64,000 nucleotides of DNA from Sphingomonadales bacterium (GTDB taxonomy: Bacteria; Pseudomonadota; Alphaproteobacteria; Sphingomonadales; Sphingomonadaceae), in the NCBI GenBank assembly GCA_027491235.1, contig JAIXWO010000021.1, forward strand, positions 372,001-436,000, in the 5' to 3' direction. Under the pieces are notes generated by a model that saw only the letters and a program-made list of their open reading frames with translations, searched no databases and had not been told where the DNA came from. Of this stretch, positions 26,063 through 34,616 are shown piece by piece. The position numbers and the translations under genes were made by a program. Numbering within the stretch: position 1 is the first letter of the stretch; the number at the start of each line of letters is the position of its first letter.

Positions 26063-28480
26063 ATGTCGCTTCCCATCCACGCCGTGCTGCCCGATCTGCT
26101 CGCGCTCTTGTCGCGACAGTCAAACGCCGTGCTCGTGGCGCCGCCGGGCGCGGGGAAGACGACCGCGGTTGGCCCGGCCTTGCTCAACGAAGACTGGTGC
26201 ACCGGCCGCGTCCTCTTGCTGTCCCCACGTCGCCTCGCGGCGCGCGCCGCGGCGGAACGCTTTGCCGAATTGATGGGGGAACCCGTCGGCCAGACAATCG
26301 GCTATGCCACACGGATGGAAAGCCGCCAGTCGGGGGCCACGCGCCTGCTCGTGCTCACCGAAGGCATTTTCCGCAACATGATCCAGTCGGACCCGGAGCT
26401 GGCAGGCATCTCAGCCGTGCTGTTCGATGAAGTGCATGAGCGCAGCCTCGATTCCGACTTCGGCCTCGCTTTGGCGCTCGATGCCCAAGCCGGATTACGA
26501 CCGGACCTGCGGCTCGTCGCCATGTCGGCGACGCTTGATGGCGCGCGCTTTGCAAAGTTGCTCGATGCGCCGGTCATTGAGAGCGAAGGGCGGATGTTCC
26601 CCCTCACGCTCCGCCATGTGGGGCGGCGGGCAGAAGCGCGGATTGAGGATGAGATGGCCGCAACCATCCGCCGCGCGCTTGCCGAAGAAACGGGCGATCT
26701 GCTCGCCTTCCTGCCCGGTGTCGGGGAGATCGAACGGACGGCGGAGCGGCTGGAGGACATCGCGGCACAGGTGCACCGCCTGCATGGGAGCCTTGACCCC
26801 GCCGAGCAGCGCGCCGCCATCCGCAAGAGCGAGGCCCGCAAAGTCATCCTCGCCACGTCCATTGCGGAAACGAGCCTGACCATTGATGGCGTCCGCATCG
26901 TCGTGGACTCCGGCCTCGCCCGCCGTGCCCGCTATGACCGCGCCGCCGGGATCGCGCGGCTTGTGACCGAACGTGTCAGTCAGGCCGCCGCGACTCAGCG
27001 CGCCGGCCGTGCCGCACGCCAGCAGCCGGGTGTCGCCTATCGCCTGTGGGAGGAGGCTGCGACGGCGGGCCTGCCGCCCTATGACCCGCCCGAAATCTTG
27101 GAGGCGGACCTTTCGCCGCTGCTGCTCGATTGCGCGCTGTGGGGTGTGGCGGACCCGACCCAGTTGAACTGGCTGGATGTGCCACCGCCTGCGGCTCTGT
27201 TGGAAGCGCGGACACGACTGACGGCAATGGACGCGCTCGACGCCGATGGGCGCCCGACCACGCATGGCACGGCCATTGCCCGCCTGCCCATGCCGCCACG
27301 CTTTGCCCATATGCTGCTTGATGCCGCCACTCGCGGGCAGGCGGGGATTGCCGCGGAGGCCGCCGTGCTGCTTTCAGAACGCGGGCTGGGCGGCAGTGAT
27401 GTGGATCTCGACCGCCGCCTGTCGCGCTGGAGAACCGAACGCGGCAAAAGGGCCGACGCGGCACGCAATCTGGCCCGACGCTGGGCGACGCTGGCGGGCG
27501 GGGAGACTGTGGCCAGTGATCCAGACGCACTGGCCGAGGTCATCGCCATTGGCTTTCCCGACCGCGTGGCCAAGCGCCGCGACGCCGCGGGCGAAAACTG
27601 GATCAGCGCAGGCGGGCGTGGCTTCCGGCTCGACCCCGCCCACCCGCTGGCCCGGCGGGACTGGCTCGCCGTTGCGGATATTCAGGGAGCGGCGGCGGGC
27701 GCACGCATCCTCTCCGCTGTCGAGATTGACCTTGTCACCATCGAACGCCTGTTCGCTGACCAAATCCGGACCGGCGCGAACATCCGGTTCGACCCGGCAA
27801 CAAGCGGCGTGAAGACGGAAAGCGGGCGGCATCTCGGCGCGATCACCATCGCCAAGGGGCAGGATGCCAAGGCGGACCCACTGGCCATAGCGGCAGCGCT
27901 GGTCGAGGGTGTGCGCGACCATGGTCTGTCGGTGCTGCGTCTGCCCGACGCCTGTGAACGCCTGCGCGACCGTGCGGGCTGGGCCGGACTAGAGGCGCTC
28001 ACCGACGACGCGCTGTTGGCTTCGCTGGACGATTGGCTGGCCCCTTTGCTGTCGGGCAAGCGCCGCCTGACGGACATTGACGAAGGCGCTATACTCGGCG
28101 CGCTCAAAGGGGTGCTGGGGTGGGACGGCCAACAGCAGGTCGATCAACTTGCTCCGGCACATTTCACGTCTCCTGCGGGGACCACCCACGCCATTGACTA
28201 TGCCGCCGACGCGGGCCCTACGGTGGAGTTGCGCGTGCAGGCGCTGTTCGGCCTCGCCGCCCACCCCGTCATCGGGCGCAACAAAGTGCCACTCGTCCTC
28301 TCGCTCACCTCGCCCGCCGGTCGCCCGATCCAGACGACGCGTGACCTGCCCGGCTTCTGGGCGGGGAGTTGGCGCGATGTCGCCAAGGAAATGCGCGGCG
28401 CCTATCCACGCCACCATTGGCCCGATGATCCGGCCAATGCTGCCGCGAGTCTCAAGACCAAGAAGAAGCAGGGGATTTGA
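26063..28480 (+). CDS. hrpB: ATP-dependent RNA helicase HrpB
   Basis: HrpB is a DEAH/RHA-family helicase, 805 residues here, the usual length. Motif I is PPGAGKTT, motif II is DEVHERSLDSDF, motif III SATLD, and motif VI QRAGRAAR. The C-terminal HrpB-specific region follows with VEGVRDHGL and ends with PRHHWPDDPANA. Its biological role remains poorly defined. The ATG at 26063 has AGGA upstream and gives the standard N-terminus MSLPIHAVLPDLLALL. Its end is 42 nt from the next gene. Confidence 0.95.
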   Translation: MSLPIHAVLPDLLALLSRQSNAVLVAPPGAGKTTAVGPALLNEDWCTGRVLLLSPRRLAARAAAERFAELMGEPVGQTIGYATRMESRQSGATRLLVLTEGIFRNMIQSDPELAGISAVLFDEVHERSLDSDFGLALALDAQAGLRPDLRLVAMSATLDGARFAKLLDAPVIESEGRMFPLTLRHVGRRAEARIEDEMAATIRRALAEETGDLLAFLPGVGEIERTAERLEDIAAQVHRLHGSLDPAEQRAAIRKSEARKVILATSIAETSLTIDGVRIVVDSGLARRARYDRAAGIARLVTERVSQAAATQRAGRAARQQPGVAYRLWEEAATAGLPPYDPPEILEADLSPLLLDCALWGVADPTQLNWLDVPPPAALLEARTRLTAMDALDADGRPTTHGTAIARLPMPPRFAHMLLDAATRGQAGIAAEAAVLLSERGLGGSDVDLDRRLSRWRTERGKRADAARNLARRWATLAGGETVASDPDALAEVIAIGFPDRVAKRRDAAGENWISAGGRGFRLDPAHPLARRDWLAVADIQGAAAGARILSAVEIDLVTIERLFADQIRTGANIRFDPATSGVKTESGRHLGAITIAKGQDAKADPLAIAAALVEGVRDHGLSVLRLPDACERLRDRAGWAGLEALTDDALLASLDDWLAPLLSGKRRLTDIDEGAILGALKGVLGWDGQQQVDQLAPAHFTSPAGTTHAIDYAADAGPTVELRVQALFGLAAHPVIGRNKVPLVLSLTSPAGRPIQTTRDLPGFWAGSWRDVAKEMRGAYPRHHWPDDPANAAASLKTKKKQGI

Positions 28481-28521
28481 ATCCGCTTGAATCCCCCCGT
28501 CGAATCAGGGAAAGGGCGGGC

Positions 28522-28818
28522 ATGACACAGTCAGCTATGAATCAGGCACGCATCGTCCAGAAGGCAAAGAACGCCATGCAGTCCGGCCGCTATGGCACCG
28601 GCAAGTGGGTGCTGGAGTTCGAACCGACCGACGCACAGCGCGCCGACCCGCTGATGGGCTGGGCTGGATCCTCCGACACCCGCCGTCAGCTCACGCTGGC
28701 TTTCCCGACGCTGGAAGCGGCCAAGGCCTATGCCGACAAGAACGGCATCGCCTATCACGTCGTCCCGGCTGCCGAACGTGTTCTGAAGCTTCAGGCTTAC
28801 GCGGACAACTTCCGCTAA
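28522..28818 (+). CDS. NDUFS4-like complex I accessory subunit
   Basis: The 98-residue protein belongs to the ETC complex I subunit family (18 kDa/NDUFS4-like). The pattern MQSGRYGTGKWVLEFEPTDA, then DPLMGWAGSSDTRRQLTLAF, AYADKNGIAYHV matches mitochondrial NDUFS4. In alphaproteobacteria it is an accessory subunit of NADH:ubiquinone oxidoreductase near the N-module. The nuo operon is not in the window. The start at 28522 has AGGGCGGG upstream; an in-frame ATG 15 nt later is a possible alternative. Confidence 0.88.
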   Translation: MTQSAMNQARIVQKAKNAMQSGRYGTGKWVLEFEPTDAQRADPLMGWAGSSDTRRQLTLAFPTLEAAKAYADKNGIAYHVVPAAERVLKLQAYADNFR

Positions 28819-28837
28819 GTGACGCGGGCGGTCGTCG

Positions 28838-29350
28838 CTAGACCAGCTCCAACAGCATCAGCAATTTGGCGTCCATGGCACAGCCTTCGGTGCGCTTGAT
28901 GGCCATGAAATCCGCCACCTCCGCCAGAGGCACGCGGTGCACCGTGATGTTCTCGCCGTCCACACCGCCGCCTGCGCCCGTCTTCACCAGATCATGCGCG
29001 CGCACGAAGAAGAAACTTTCGCTAACCATGCCGGGGGAGGAGTAAAACTCCCCGACCAGCTCAATGCGTCCGGGGCGATAACCAGTCTCTTCCTCCAGCT
29101 CGCGCGCGGCGGCCTCCTCCATCACCTCATTGTCGGTTTCATCACCAATCAGACCTGCGGGGAGTTCGAGGCAGGACACGCCAAGCGGCACGCGGAACTG
29201 TTCAACCAACAGGACATGCCCGTCATCCACCGCAAGGATGACCGCCGCCTTGATACCGCGCGCACGGCTGACATATTCCCACGTCCCATTGGTCTTGGTG
29301 GTGATGAAGCGGCCCTGCCAGACAATTTGTTCTTCTTGCGATTGTGTCAT
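28838..29350 (-). CDS. NUDIX hydrolase, ADP-ribose pyrophosphatase-like
   Basis: The 170-residue protein contains a complete NUDIX box in DETDNEVMEEAAARELEEET, with the pattern G-x5-E-x7-R-E-L-x-E-E-x-G-Y once the flanking G and GY are included. The domain before it (VLLVEQFRVPLGVSCLELPAGLIG) is typical of ADP-ribose pyrophosphatases, which hydrolyse ADP-ribose and similar nucleotide sugars using Mg2+. I start at ATG 29350 with GGAG 5 nt upstream. The in-frame extension upstream is encoded by the neighbouring palindromic repeat and is not part of the gene. Confidence 0.9.
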   Translation of the reverse strand: MTQSQEEQIVWQGRFITTKTNGTWEYVSRARGIKAAVILAVDDGHVLLVEQFRVPLGVSCLELPAGLIGDETDNEVMEEAAARELEEETGYRPGRIELVGEFYSSPGMVSESFFFVRAHDLVKTGAGGGVDGENITVHRVPLAEVADFMAIKRTEGCAMDAKLLMLLELV

Positions 29351-29358
29351 CACCACTC

Positions 29359-29444
29359 CGTTTGCCCTGAGCCTGTCGAAGGCCACTCTTGTTGCTGTTG
29401 GAAAAAGGGAAAGAACAGTGCTTCGACAAGCTCAGCACAAAGGG
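29359..29444. repeat. Dispersed palindromic repeat, type A copy 2
   Basis: The left arm 29359-29382 (CCCTGAGCCTGTCGAAGG core) and right arm 29421-29444 (CTTCGACAAGCTCAGC core) match the repeat between serC and serA. Here it separates the NUDIX gene from the TPM gene; it lies within 9 bp of the NUDIX start codon, so it occupies that gene's 5' leader or promoter. Confidence 0.85.
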
Positions 29445-29472
29445 AGATAAGACGCCCGCGATGCGAGAAGCC

Positions 29473-30156
29473 TCAAAGCTCAATCAACCGGTCGGGCAGC
29501 TCATTACGGTCATCATCGGCCCGCGGGAAATGGTCGGCCAGCACCGCCCCCACATCGCGCACGGCCGCCGCCATGCCGTCTGCAATCCGGCCTTCGCGGA
29601 CATGAGTGATCATATCGACCATGGCATCGCCCCAAACTTCATTGGGCACCTTCGCGTGGATCGCTTCGTCGGCCACAATCTCGGCACGGTGTTCGGCAAG
29701 CGATAGGTAAATGAGAATGCCGGTGCGGCCCGTTGTCCGTCGTTCCGCCCCGACTTTGAAATACCGCACCGCGCGTTTGCGGACGCGGTGGGATTTGACC
29801 AGGCCTGGCGTCAGCGCGAGCCGAAGCGGACGCCAGAGGAGCAAAAGCCAGCTGCCAACGAACTTTCCGATAACGATGGTCAGCGCCAGTTCCAGCACCT
29901 CGCGCGGTGTCCAGGCAATGGTCCAGCTGCCGAGCAGATCTGAAACCAAGCCGGTATAGAAATCTGGAAAGACGGTGACCCAGCCAAGCGCGAAAATGGC
30001 GATGCCGCTCGCCCACCAGAGGGCGACATCGGCATAGCGGTCCGAATGGTCGGCGATGATCGTGACGATCTCTCCGCTGGTGTGCGCCTCGGCGTCATGG
30101 ACGGCCTGGCTGATACGCGCATGTTCGCTATCGGACAGAGTTGCTTGCACGGCCAT
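29473..30156 (-). CDS. TPM domain membrane protein (second paralog)
   Basis: The product (227 residues from ATG 30156) has a TPM-like domain that starts at the N-terminus (ARISQAVHDAEAHTSGEIVTIIADHSDRYADVALWW) without a signal peptide, interrupted by two hydrophobic segments (ASGIAIFALGWVTVF and FVGSWLLLLWRPLRLAL), then resumes with RTTGRTGILIYLSLAEHRAEIVADEAI. TPM domains (TLP18.3/Psb32/MOLO-1) are linked to membrane protein maintenance and phosphatase activity. The ATG overlaps the upstream stop (TGATG), so it is coupled to the other TPM gene. Function unknown. Confidence 0.82.
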   Translation of the reverse strand: MAVQATLSDSEHARISQAVHDAEAHTSGEIVTIIADHSDRYADVALWWASGIAIFALGWVTVFPDFYTGLVSDLLGSWTIAWTPREVLELALTIVIGKFVGSWLLLLWRPLRLALTPGLVKSHRVRKRAVRYFKVGAERRTTGRTGILIYLSLAEHRAEIVADEAIHAKVPNEVWGDAMVDMITHVREGRIADGMAAAVRDVGAVLADHFPRADDDRNELPDRLIEL

Positions 30157-30923
30157 CACCAACTCCCCGACGATCCGCCGCCGCCAAAGCCGCCGCCGCC
30201 TCCCGAAAACCCACCAAAGCCGCCGCCACCGCCGCCGCCCCAGTCACCGCCGGACCCGCCACCCCAGTCCCCCGGACCCCAGATGACAACAGGGCCCATG
30301 CCGCGATGGCGTCGACCGCCTTTGCCGCGCCGCAGGGAGGGCAAGATGACAAAGAAGAGGACAAGCATCCAGAAAATGAGCGCAACCGGAATGCCGCCGC
30401 CCTCATTCGCTTGAGCCGCCTGCACCTCCTTTACCCGCGCCGCCGCTTCTTCGGGCGACAGTTTCAGCTGCGCGATCATCGCATCGACCCCGGCGTTGAT
30501 GCCACCGGTAAAGTCACCCGCCTTAAAGCGCGGCAAGATCTGCGTGTTGATGATGACGCTGGATAAAGCGTCGGTCATATAAGGCTCCAGGCCATAGCCG
30601 ACTTCGATGCGCACCTTGCGGTCATTGGGCGCGACGATCAGCAGCGTGCCATCGTCCTTTTCTTTCGAGCCAATCCCCCAGGTCCGGCCGAGCCGATAGC
30701 CATAGTCTTCAATGGGATAGCCTTCGAGACTGGGGATGGTCGCCACCACCATCTGGCGGCCTGTGTCCTTCTCATACGCCGCAAGTTTGGCATCAAGCGC
30801 AGCCTCATCGGCAGGCGCAAGGATGTTCGCCGCGTCAACGACGCGGGTGTTGTTGGGCTTTGGAAAGGTTTGGGCCTGGGCAGGCGCCCAGACACAGAGG
30901 AGGAGGAGGCTGACGAGCCACAT
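30156..30923 (-). CDS. TPM domain protein with Gly-rich tail (YgcG-like)
   Basis: From ATG 30923 the product is 255 residues: a signal peptide ([18 protein letters not shown]), a TPM domain ([20 protein letters not shown] to [16 protein letters not shown]), one transmembrane helix ([20 protein letters not shown]) and a tail of mostly Gly with Trp and Phe ending GGSSGSW. This matches YgcG-family proteins. The frame is open for 33 more codons, but that part is encoded by a palindromic repeat. GGAGG 12 nt upstream of the ATG lies at the edge of the repeat. LemA is upstream, a common partnership. Confidence 0.87.
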   Translation of the reverse strand: MWLVSLLLLCVWAPAQAQTFPKPNNTRVVDAANILAPADEAALDAKLAAYEKDTGRQMVVATIPSLEGYPIEDYGYRLGRTWGIGSKEKDDGTLLIVAPNDRKVRIEVGYGLEPYMTDALSSVIINTQILPRFKAGDFTGGINAGVDAMIAQLKLSPEEAAARVKEVQAAQANEGGGIPVALIFWMLVLFFVILPSLRRGKGGRRHRGMGPVVIWGPGDWGGGSGGDWGGGGGGGFGGFSGGGGGFGGGGSSGSW

Positions 30924-30938
30924 CCACGCCCACGCCCT

Positions 30939-31010
30939 CCGTTCATCCCGAGCGACGTCGAAGGACGCCGCAGCGGCACGAGGTGTCTCGACGGCGCTCG
31001 ACACAAACGG
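30939..31010. repeat. Dispersed palindromic repeat, degenerate type A relative
   Basis: CCGTTCATCCCGAGCGACGTC on the left is partly complementary to CGACGGCGCTCGACACAAACGG on the right. It shares the GTCGAAGG word with the other type A elements but is more diverged. It fills the gap between lemA and the TPM gene and reads through as an open frame in the gene's direction. Confidence 0.65.
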
Positions 31011-31034
31011 AAAGGGGGGCATGGATTGAGGCCC

Positions 31035-31637
31035 TTAGAACTTCACCGTCGGCGCGCGGTCCGCATTGGGGGCCGTTGCCTGATAGGGAGCCATGGGTTC
31101 CGCGCCATAAAACACCTTGGCGCCAATCGCGTCCGGGAACGTCCGGATCGTGGTGTTATAGAGCTGGACCGCCTCGTTATAATCCTTGATCGAGATGTTG
31201 ATGCGGTTCTCCGTGCCTTCCAGCTGGGATTGCAGGGCAAGGAAATTCTGATTCGACTTGAGATCAGGATAAGCTTCAACCGAGGCGAGCAGACGACCCA
31301 GCCCCTGGCTCAGCGCACCTTGCGCCTGCTGGAACTGCGCGACCTTGTTGGGGTCCGTCAGGTCCGTTGCACTCACCTGAACCGAAGTGGCCTTGGCGCG
31401 CGCTTCCGTCACTTCGACCAGAACGCTTTGTTCCTGCTTGGCATAGCCCTTCACCGTCTCAACCAGATTGGGGATCAGATCGGCACGGCGCTGATAATCG
31501 GCCTGGACGTTGGCCCATTTGGCTTTCGCATTTTCTTCCTGCGTCGGCACAGTGTTGATGCCGCAACCGGTCACAGCCAGAGCAAGCGGAGCCAGAACGA
31601 TGGGGGCAAAAGCGGAAAGGCGAAGACGTTGGGTCAT
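31035..31637 (-). CDS. LemA family lipoprotein
   Basis: From ATG 31637 (GGGAGAG 8 nt upstream) the 200-residue product has a lipoprotein signal (LALAVTGC, Cys at about residue 25) followed by a long helical LemA domain: [43 protein letters not shown] and [22 protein letters not shown]. LemA proteins form elongated helical bundles of unknown biochemical role and usually occur with TPM/YgcG genes, as here. The gene heads a three-gene leftward operon. Confidence 0.9.
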   Translation of the reverse strand: MTQRLRLSAFAPIVLAPLALAVTGCGINTVPTQEENAKAKWANVQADYQRRADLIPNLVETVKGYAKQEQSVLVEVTEARAKATSVQVSATDLTDPNKVAQFQQAQGALSQGLGRLLASVEAYPDLKSNQNFLALQSQLEGTENRINISIKDYNEAVQLYNTTIRTFPDAIGAKVFYGAEPMAPYQATAPNADRAPTVKF

Positions 31638-31763
31638 GAAGGGTCTCTCCCGTGGATCGATAGAGGGAAGATAGGGGTCCACCCTGACCGGCGCAATAAC
31701 CTTGCAAAATGGTGCCATTGTGGCAGTTTTCGAACGGTTAACGGTCAATTGGGGAGTAGGGAC

Positions 31764-32180
31764 ATGTGGCAAGAGTTCAAAGCATTTGTAAACAAAGGGA
31801 ATGTTCTTGATCTGGCGGTCGGTGTCATCATCGGCGCCGCGTTCGGAAAGATCATTACCTCCTTCACCGATGACTTGCTGATGCCGCTCATCAGCCTTGC
31901 GACGGGCGGCGGCACAGATTTTTCCAACAAATTCATCCTGCTCGGTGATCCGGGGGACAAGGTCATCACGACATTGGCCGAAGCCAAGGCCGCCGGCATC
32001 GGCGCCTTTGCTTATGGCAGCTTCATCACCGCGCTGATCAACTTCCTGATCATGGCGTTTGTCATCTTCATGATTGTGCGTCAGGCCAATAAGATGATGG
32101 CCCCGGCACCGGGCGAAGCACCCGCGACACCGGAAGACGTCGTGCTGCTCCGCGAAATCCGCGACAGCCTGAAAAAGTAG
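31764..32180 (+). CDS. mscL: Large-conductance mechanosensitive channel
   Basis: MscL is a pentameric channel that opens under membrane tension to release solutes during hypo-osmotic shock. The 138-residue protein starts [33 protein letters not shown], which is the canonical N-terminal helix and TM1 pore, followed by a periplasmic loop, TM2 ([21 protein letters not shown]) and a C-terminal helix. GGGGAGTAGGGAC precedes the ATG. It is divergent from the lemA operon and convergent with msrA. Confidence 0.96.
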   Translation: MWQEFKAFVNKGNVLDLAVGVIIGAAFGKIITSFTDDLLMPLISLATGGGTDFSNKFILLGDPGDKVITTLAEAKAAGIGAFAYGSFITALINFLIMAFVIFMIVRQANKMMAPAPGEAPATPEDVVLLREIRDSLKK

Positions 32181-32189
32181 GTCGAAGGG

Positions 32190-32861
32190 CTACCGGGCGA
32201 GCGTGGGGAACGCCGCCCGGAAAGCCTGCACCTTCGGGATATCCCAACGCACAATATAGGGGTGGCGCGGGTTTTTCTGCATGAAGTCCTGATGATAGGC
32301 CTCTGCCGGATAGAACCGCCCTGTCTCAATCTTCGTCACAATCGGCTTGGGATAGCTGCCCGCCTTGCCCAATTGGGCAATATAGCTTGCCGCAATGGCC
32401 CGCTGCACAGGGGATTGCGGGAAGATCGCGGAGCGATAGCTGGGGCCGATGTCAGGCCCTTGGCGGTTCAGCTGAGTCGGATCATGCGCGGCCGAAAAAT
32501 AGATACGCAGCAGCGTGCCATAGCTCACCTTGCGCGGATCATAGGTGATGCGGATCGCTTCGGCATGGCCGGTCTTTTCAGACGAGACAGCGTCATAGTT
32601 CGCCGTCGCCGCTGTCCCGCCGGCATAGCCCGACACGACCGCGCTCACGCCCTTCACGCGTTCAAACACCGCTTCCATGCCCCAGAAACAGCCGCCTGCG
32701 AACACGGCAACAGCGGACCCGCCCGGCTCGGCCGTATCAACTTTGGGCGCCGAGATGCTGACCGCTTTTTCGGCAAAGGTTGTGCCATTCACCAGCGTCA
32801 GACTGCCAAGCGCGATCGCCCCGCCCAGCAGCAGCGCACCGAAGTGGATGCCCCGGCTCAT
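32190..32861 (-). CDS. msrA: Peptide methionine sulfoxide reductase A, exported
   Basis: MsrA reduces the S-epimer of methionine sulfoxide. The catalytic motif GGCFWGMEAVFERVKGV is present, with YDPRKVSYGTLLRIYFSAHDP-like sequence and EAYHQDF. The N-terminus (MSRGIHFGALLLGGAIALGSL) is a hydrophobic signal or anchor, so the enzyme acts outside the cytoplasm. The start ATG overlaps the msrB stop by 4 nt (ATGA), implying coupled translation of the two stereo-complementary reductases. A longer start 12 codons upstream would lie inside msrB. Confidence 0.93.
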   Translation of the reverse strand: MSRGIHFGALLLGGAIALGSLTLVNGTTFAEKAVSISAPKVDTAEPGGSAVAVFAGGCFWGMEAVFERVKGVSAVVSGYAGGTAATANYDAVSSEKTGHAEAIRITYDPRKVSYGTLLRIYFSAAHDPTQLNRQGPDIGPSYRSAIFPQSPVQRAIAASYIAQLGKAGSYPKPIVTKIETGRFYPAEAYHQDFMQKNPRHPYIVRWDIPKVQAFRAAFPTLAR

Positions 32862-33331
32862 GCCGGGGTGAAGGCCAAAGCAACGCCGTTCATGCAATAG
32901 CGTTTGCCCGTGGGCGGCGGCCCATCATCAAAGACATGGCCCAAATGCCCGCCGCACCTGCGACAATGCACTTCGGTGCGCTTATAGCCCAAAGAATAAT
33001 CGCTCTTGGTGCCAATGGCTTTGGGGAGCGGCTGATAAAAGCTGGGCCAACCCGTGCCGCTGTCAAACTTTGTGGTTGAGGCGAACAGCGGCAGCGCACA
33101 TCCGGCGCAGGCATAGATGCCTTTGCGCTTTTCCTTGTTGAGCGGGCTGGTGAAGGGCTGCTCAGTCGCTTCGTGACGCAGCGTTTGATAGGCGGCAGGC
33201 GAAAGCCGCGCCTTCCACTGCGCATCGGTGAGCGTGAAGGTGAAGTTCTCCTTCGCCTCGCTTTTGGACCCGCAACCGGCGATGCTCAATGCAGCGCCTC
33301 CGAGCAGGAGATGACGGCGCGACAGATCCAT
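32858..33331 (-). CDS. msrB: Peptide methionine sulfoxide reductase B, Tat/lipoprotein
   Basis: MsrB reduces the R-epimer of methionine sulfoxide. The 157-residue protein has two zinc-binding CxxC motifs (CAGC and CRRC), the conserved GTGWPSF, and the catalytic Cys in GKRYCMNGVALAF. The N-terminus (MDLSRRHLLLGGAALSIAGC) combines a twin-arginine with a lipobox-like Cys, suggesting Tat export and membrane anchoring. With msrA it forms a periplasmic methionine repair pair. Confidence 0.93.
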   Translation of the reverse strand: MDLSRRHLLLGGAALSIAGCGSKSEAKENFTFTLTDAQWKARLSPAAYQTLRHEATEQPFTSPLNKEKRKGIYACAGCALPLFASTTKFDSGTGWPSFYQPLPKAIGTKSDYSLGYKRTEVHCRRCGGHLGHVFDDGPPPTGKRYCMNGVALAFTPA

Positions 33332-33359
33332 GGCGATACTCCTTGGCGGAAGGCCCTAT

Positions 33360-34577
33360 CTAGGTGTTGTCCCGCACTTCTGCAAACCGGGCCAGCCCTT
33401 TCTCAAGATCATCGATCAGATCATCGGCATCTTCCAGCCCGATGCTCAGTCGGATGACCGGGCCTTGCGCCTGCCATTTGGTCGCCGTGCGATAGTTTTG
33501 CGGGTCCACCGGGAGCGCGAGGCTTTCATAGCCGCCCCAGCTATAACCGATGCCGAAATGGTCGAGCCCATCGATCAACGCCGCGCGTGCCGCATCATCC
33601 CCGCCGTTCAGGACAAAGCTGAACAGCCCGCCTGCGCCCGTAAAGTCACGCGCCCAAATGTCATATCCCGGGTTTTCGGGCAGCGCCGGGTGCAACACCT
33701 GCGCCACCTCCGGGCGACGCTCGAGCCACGCGGCGATTTTCAGCGCGCTTTCCCCATGCTGCTTCATCCGCAGCGCAAGCGTACGCATGCCCCGCAGCAC
33801 AAGGAAGCTGTCATCCGCGCTAACGAAATGGCCGAGCATCTGCGCCGTCCGCCGCAGCGGCATCCAGCAGGCCGCGTTGGACGTCACCGCCCCCATCATC
33901 GCGTCGCTATGCCCGCACAGATATTTGGTGGCGGCGGTCACAACGAGATCGATGCCAAGGGTAAGCCCCTGAAAATGCAGCGATGTTGCCCAGGTATTAT
34001 CGATCAAAGTCTTGCAGCGATGCGCTTTGGCCACCGCTACGATGGCGGGCACGTCCTGCACCTCAAAGGTTAGGCTGCCCGGCGACTCCATGAAGATCGC
34101 CGCTGTGTTGGGGCGGAGGAGCGAGGCAATATCGCCGCCGATCAACGGGTCATAATAGGTCGTCTCCACGCCCCAATTGGCGAGGAAGTTGTCACAAAAA
34201 TTGCGCGTCGGATCATAGGCCGAATCAACCATCAGCAGATGATCCCCCGGCTTCAGGACCGACAAAAGCGCACCTGTCACCGCTGCCACGCCCGACGCAT
34301 AGAGCATGGTGCCTGCAGCCCCCGGCTCCAGATCGGTAATGGCCTCTGCCAGCGCCCATTGCGTCGGCGTGCCGCGGCGGCCGTAAAACAAATTCCCATC
34401 GCGGTTGGTGGACGTGCCGCGCTTCAGATGCGCCACATCGTCATAGAGGATCGTCGAGGCGCGCCAAACGGGCGGATTGACGATGCCACCCTTACCCGCG
34501 CCAAGGCTGGTCCATTCCGTCCGCCTGCCGCCATGGACGAGCCGCGTGGCGGGCTTCATCTTTTTGTCGTCGCTCAT
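33360..34577 (-). CDS. metC: Cystathionine beta-lyase-like PLP enzyme
   Basis: This Cys/Met metabolism PLP enzyme has 405 residues. The PLP lysine is in VTAATKYLCGHSDAMMG, with TRLVHGGR at the N-terminus, YASGVAAVTGALLSVL, MVDSAYDPTRNF and YSWGGYESLALP. The SWGGYES region near the C-terminus favours cystathionine beta-lyase (cleaving cystathionine to homocysteine) over gamma-lyase or gamma-synthase, but the assignment within this family is not certain. It is downstream of a sulfurtransferase gene and upstream of msrB-msrA, forming a sulfur block. Confidence 0.87.
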   Translation of the reverse strand: MSDDKKMKPATRLVHGGRRTEWTSLGAGKGGIVNPPVWRASTILYDDVAHLKRGTSTNRDGNLFYGRRGTPTQWALAEAITDLEPGAAGTMLYASGVAAVTGALLSVLKPGDHLLMVDSAYDPTRNFCDNFLANWGVETTYYDPLIGGDIASLLRPNTAAIFMESPGSLTFEVQDVPAIVAVAKAHRCKTLIDNTWATSLHFQGLTLGIDLVVTAATKYLCGHSDAMMGAVTSNAACWMPLRRTAQMLGHFVSADDSFLVLRGMRTLALRMKQHGESALKIAAWLERRPEVAQVLHPALPENPGYDIWARDFTGAGGLFSFVLNGGDDAARAALIDGLDHFGIGYSWGGYESLALPVDPQNYRTATKWQAQGPVIRLSIGLEDADDLIDDLEKGLARFAEVRDNT

Positions 34578-34616
34578 GAGGGATGTCCTAGCGCGGCATG
34601 ATAGCGCTGTCGAACC

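Noticed and set aside
30870-31763. Long N-terminal extension of mscL
   Set aside because: The frame is open, but MscL proteins start MWQEFKxFxxKGN and a good ribosome binding site precedes 31764; the extension is antisense to lemA and the TPM gene.
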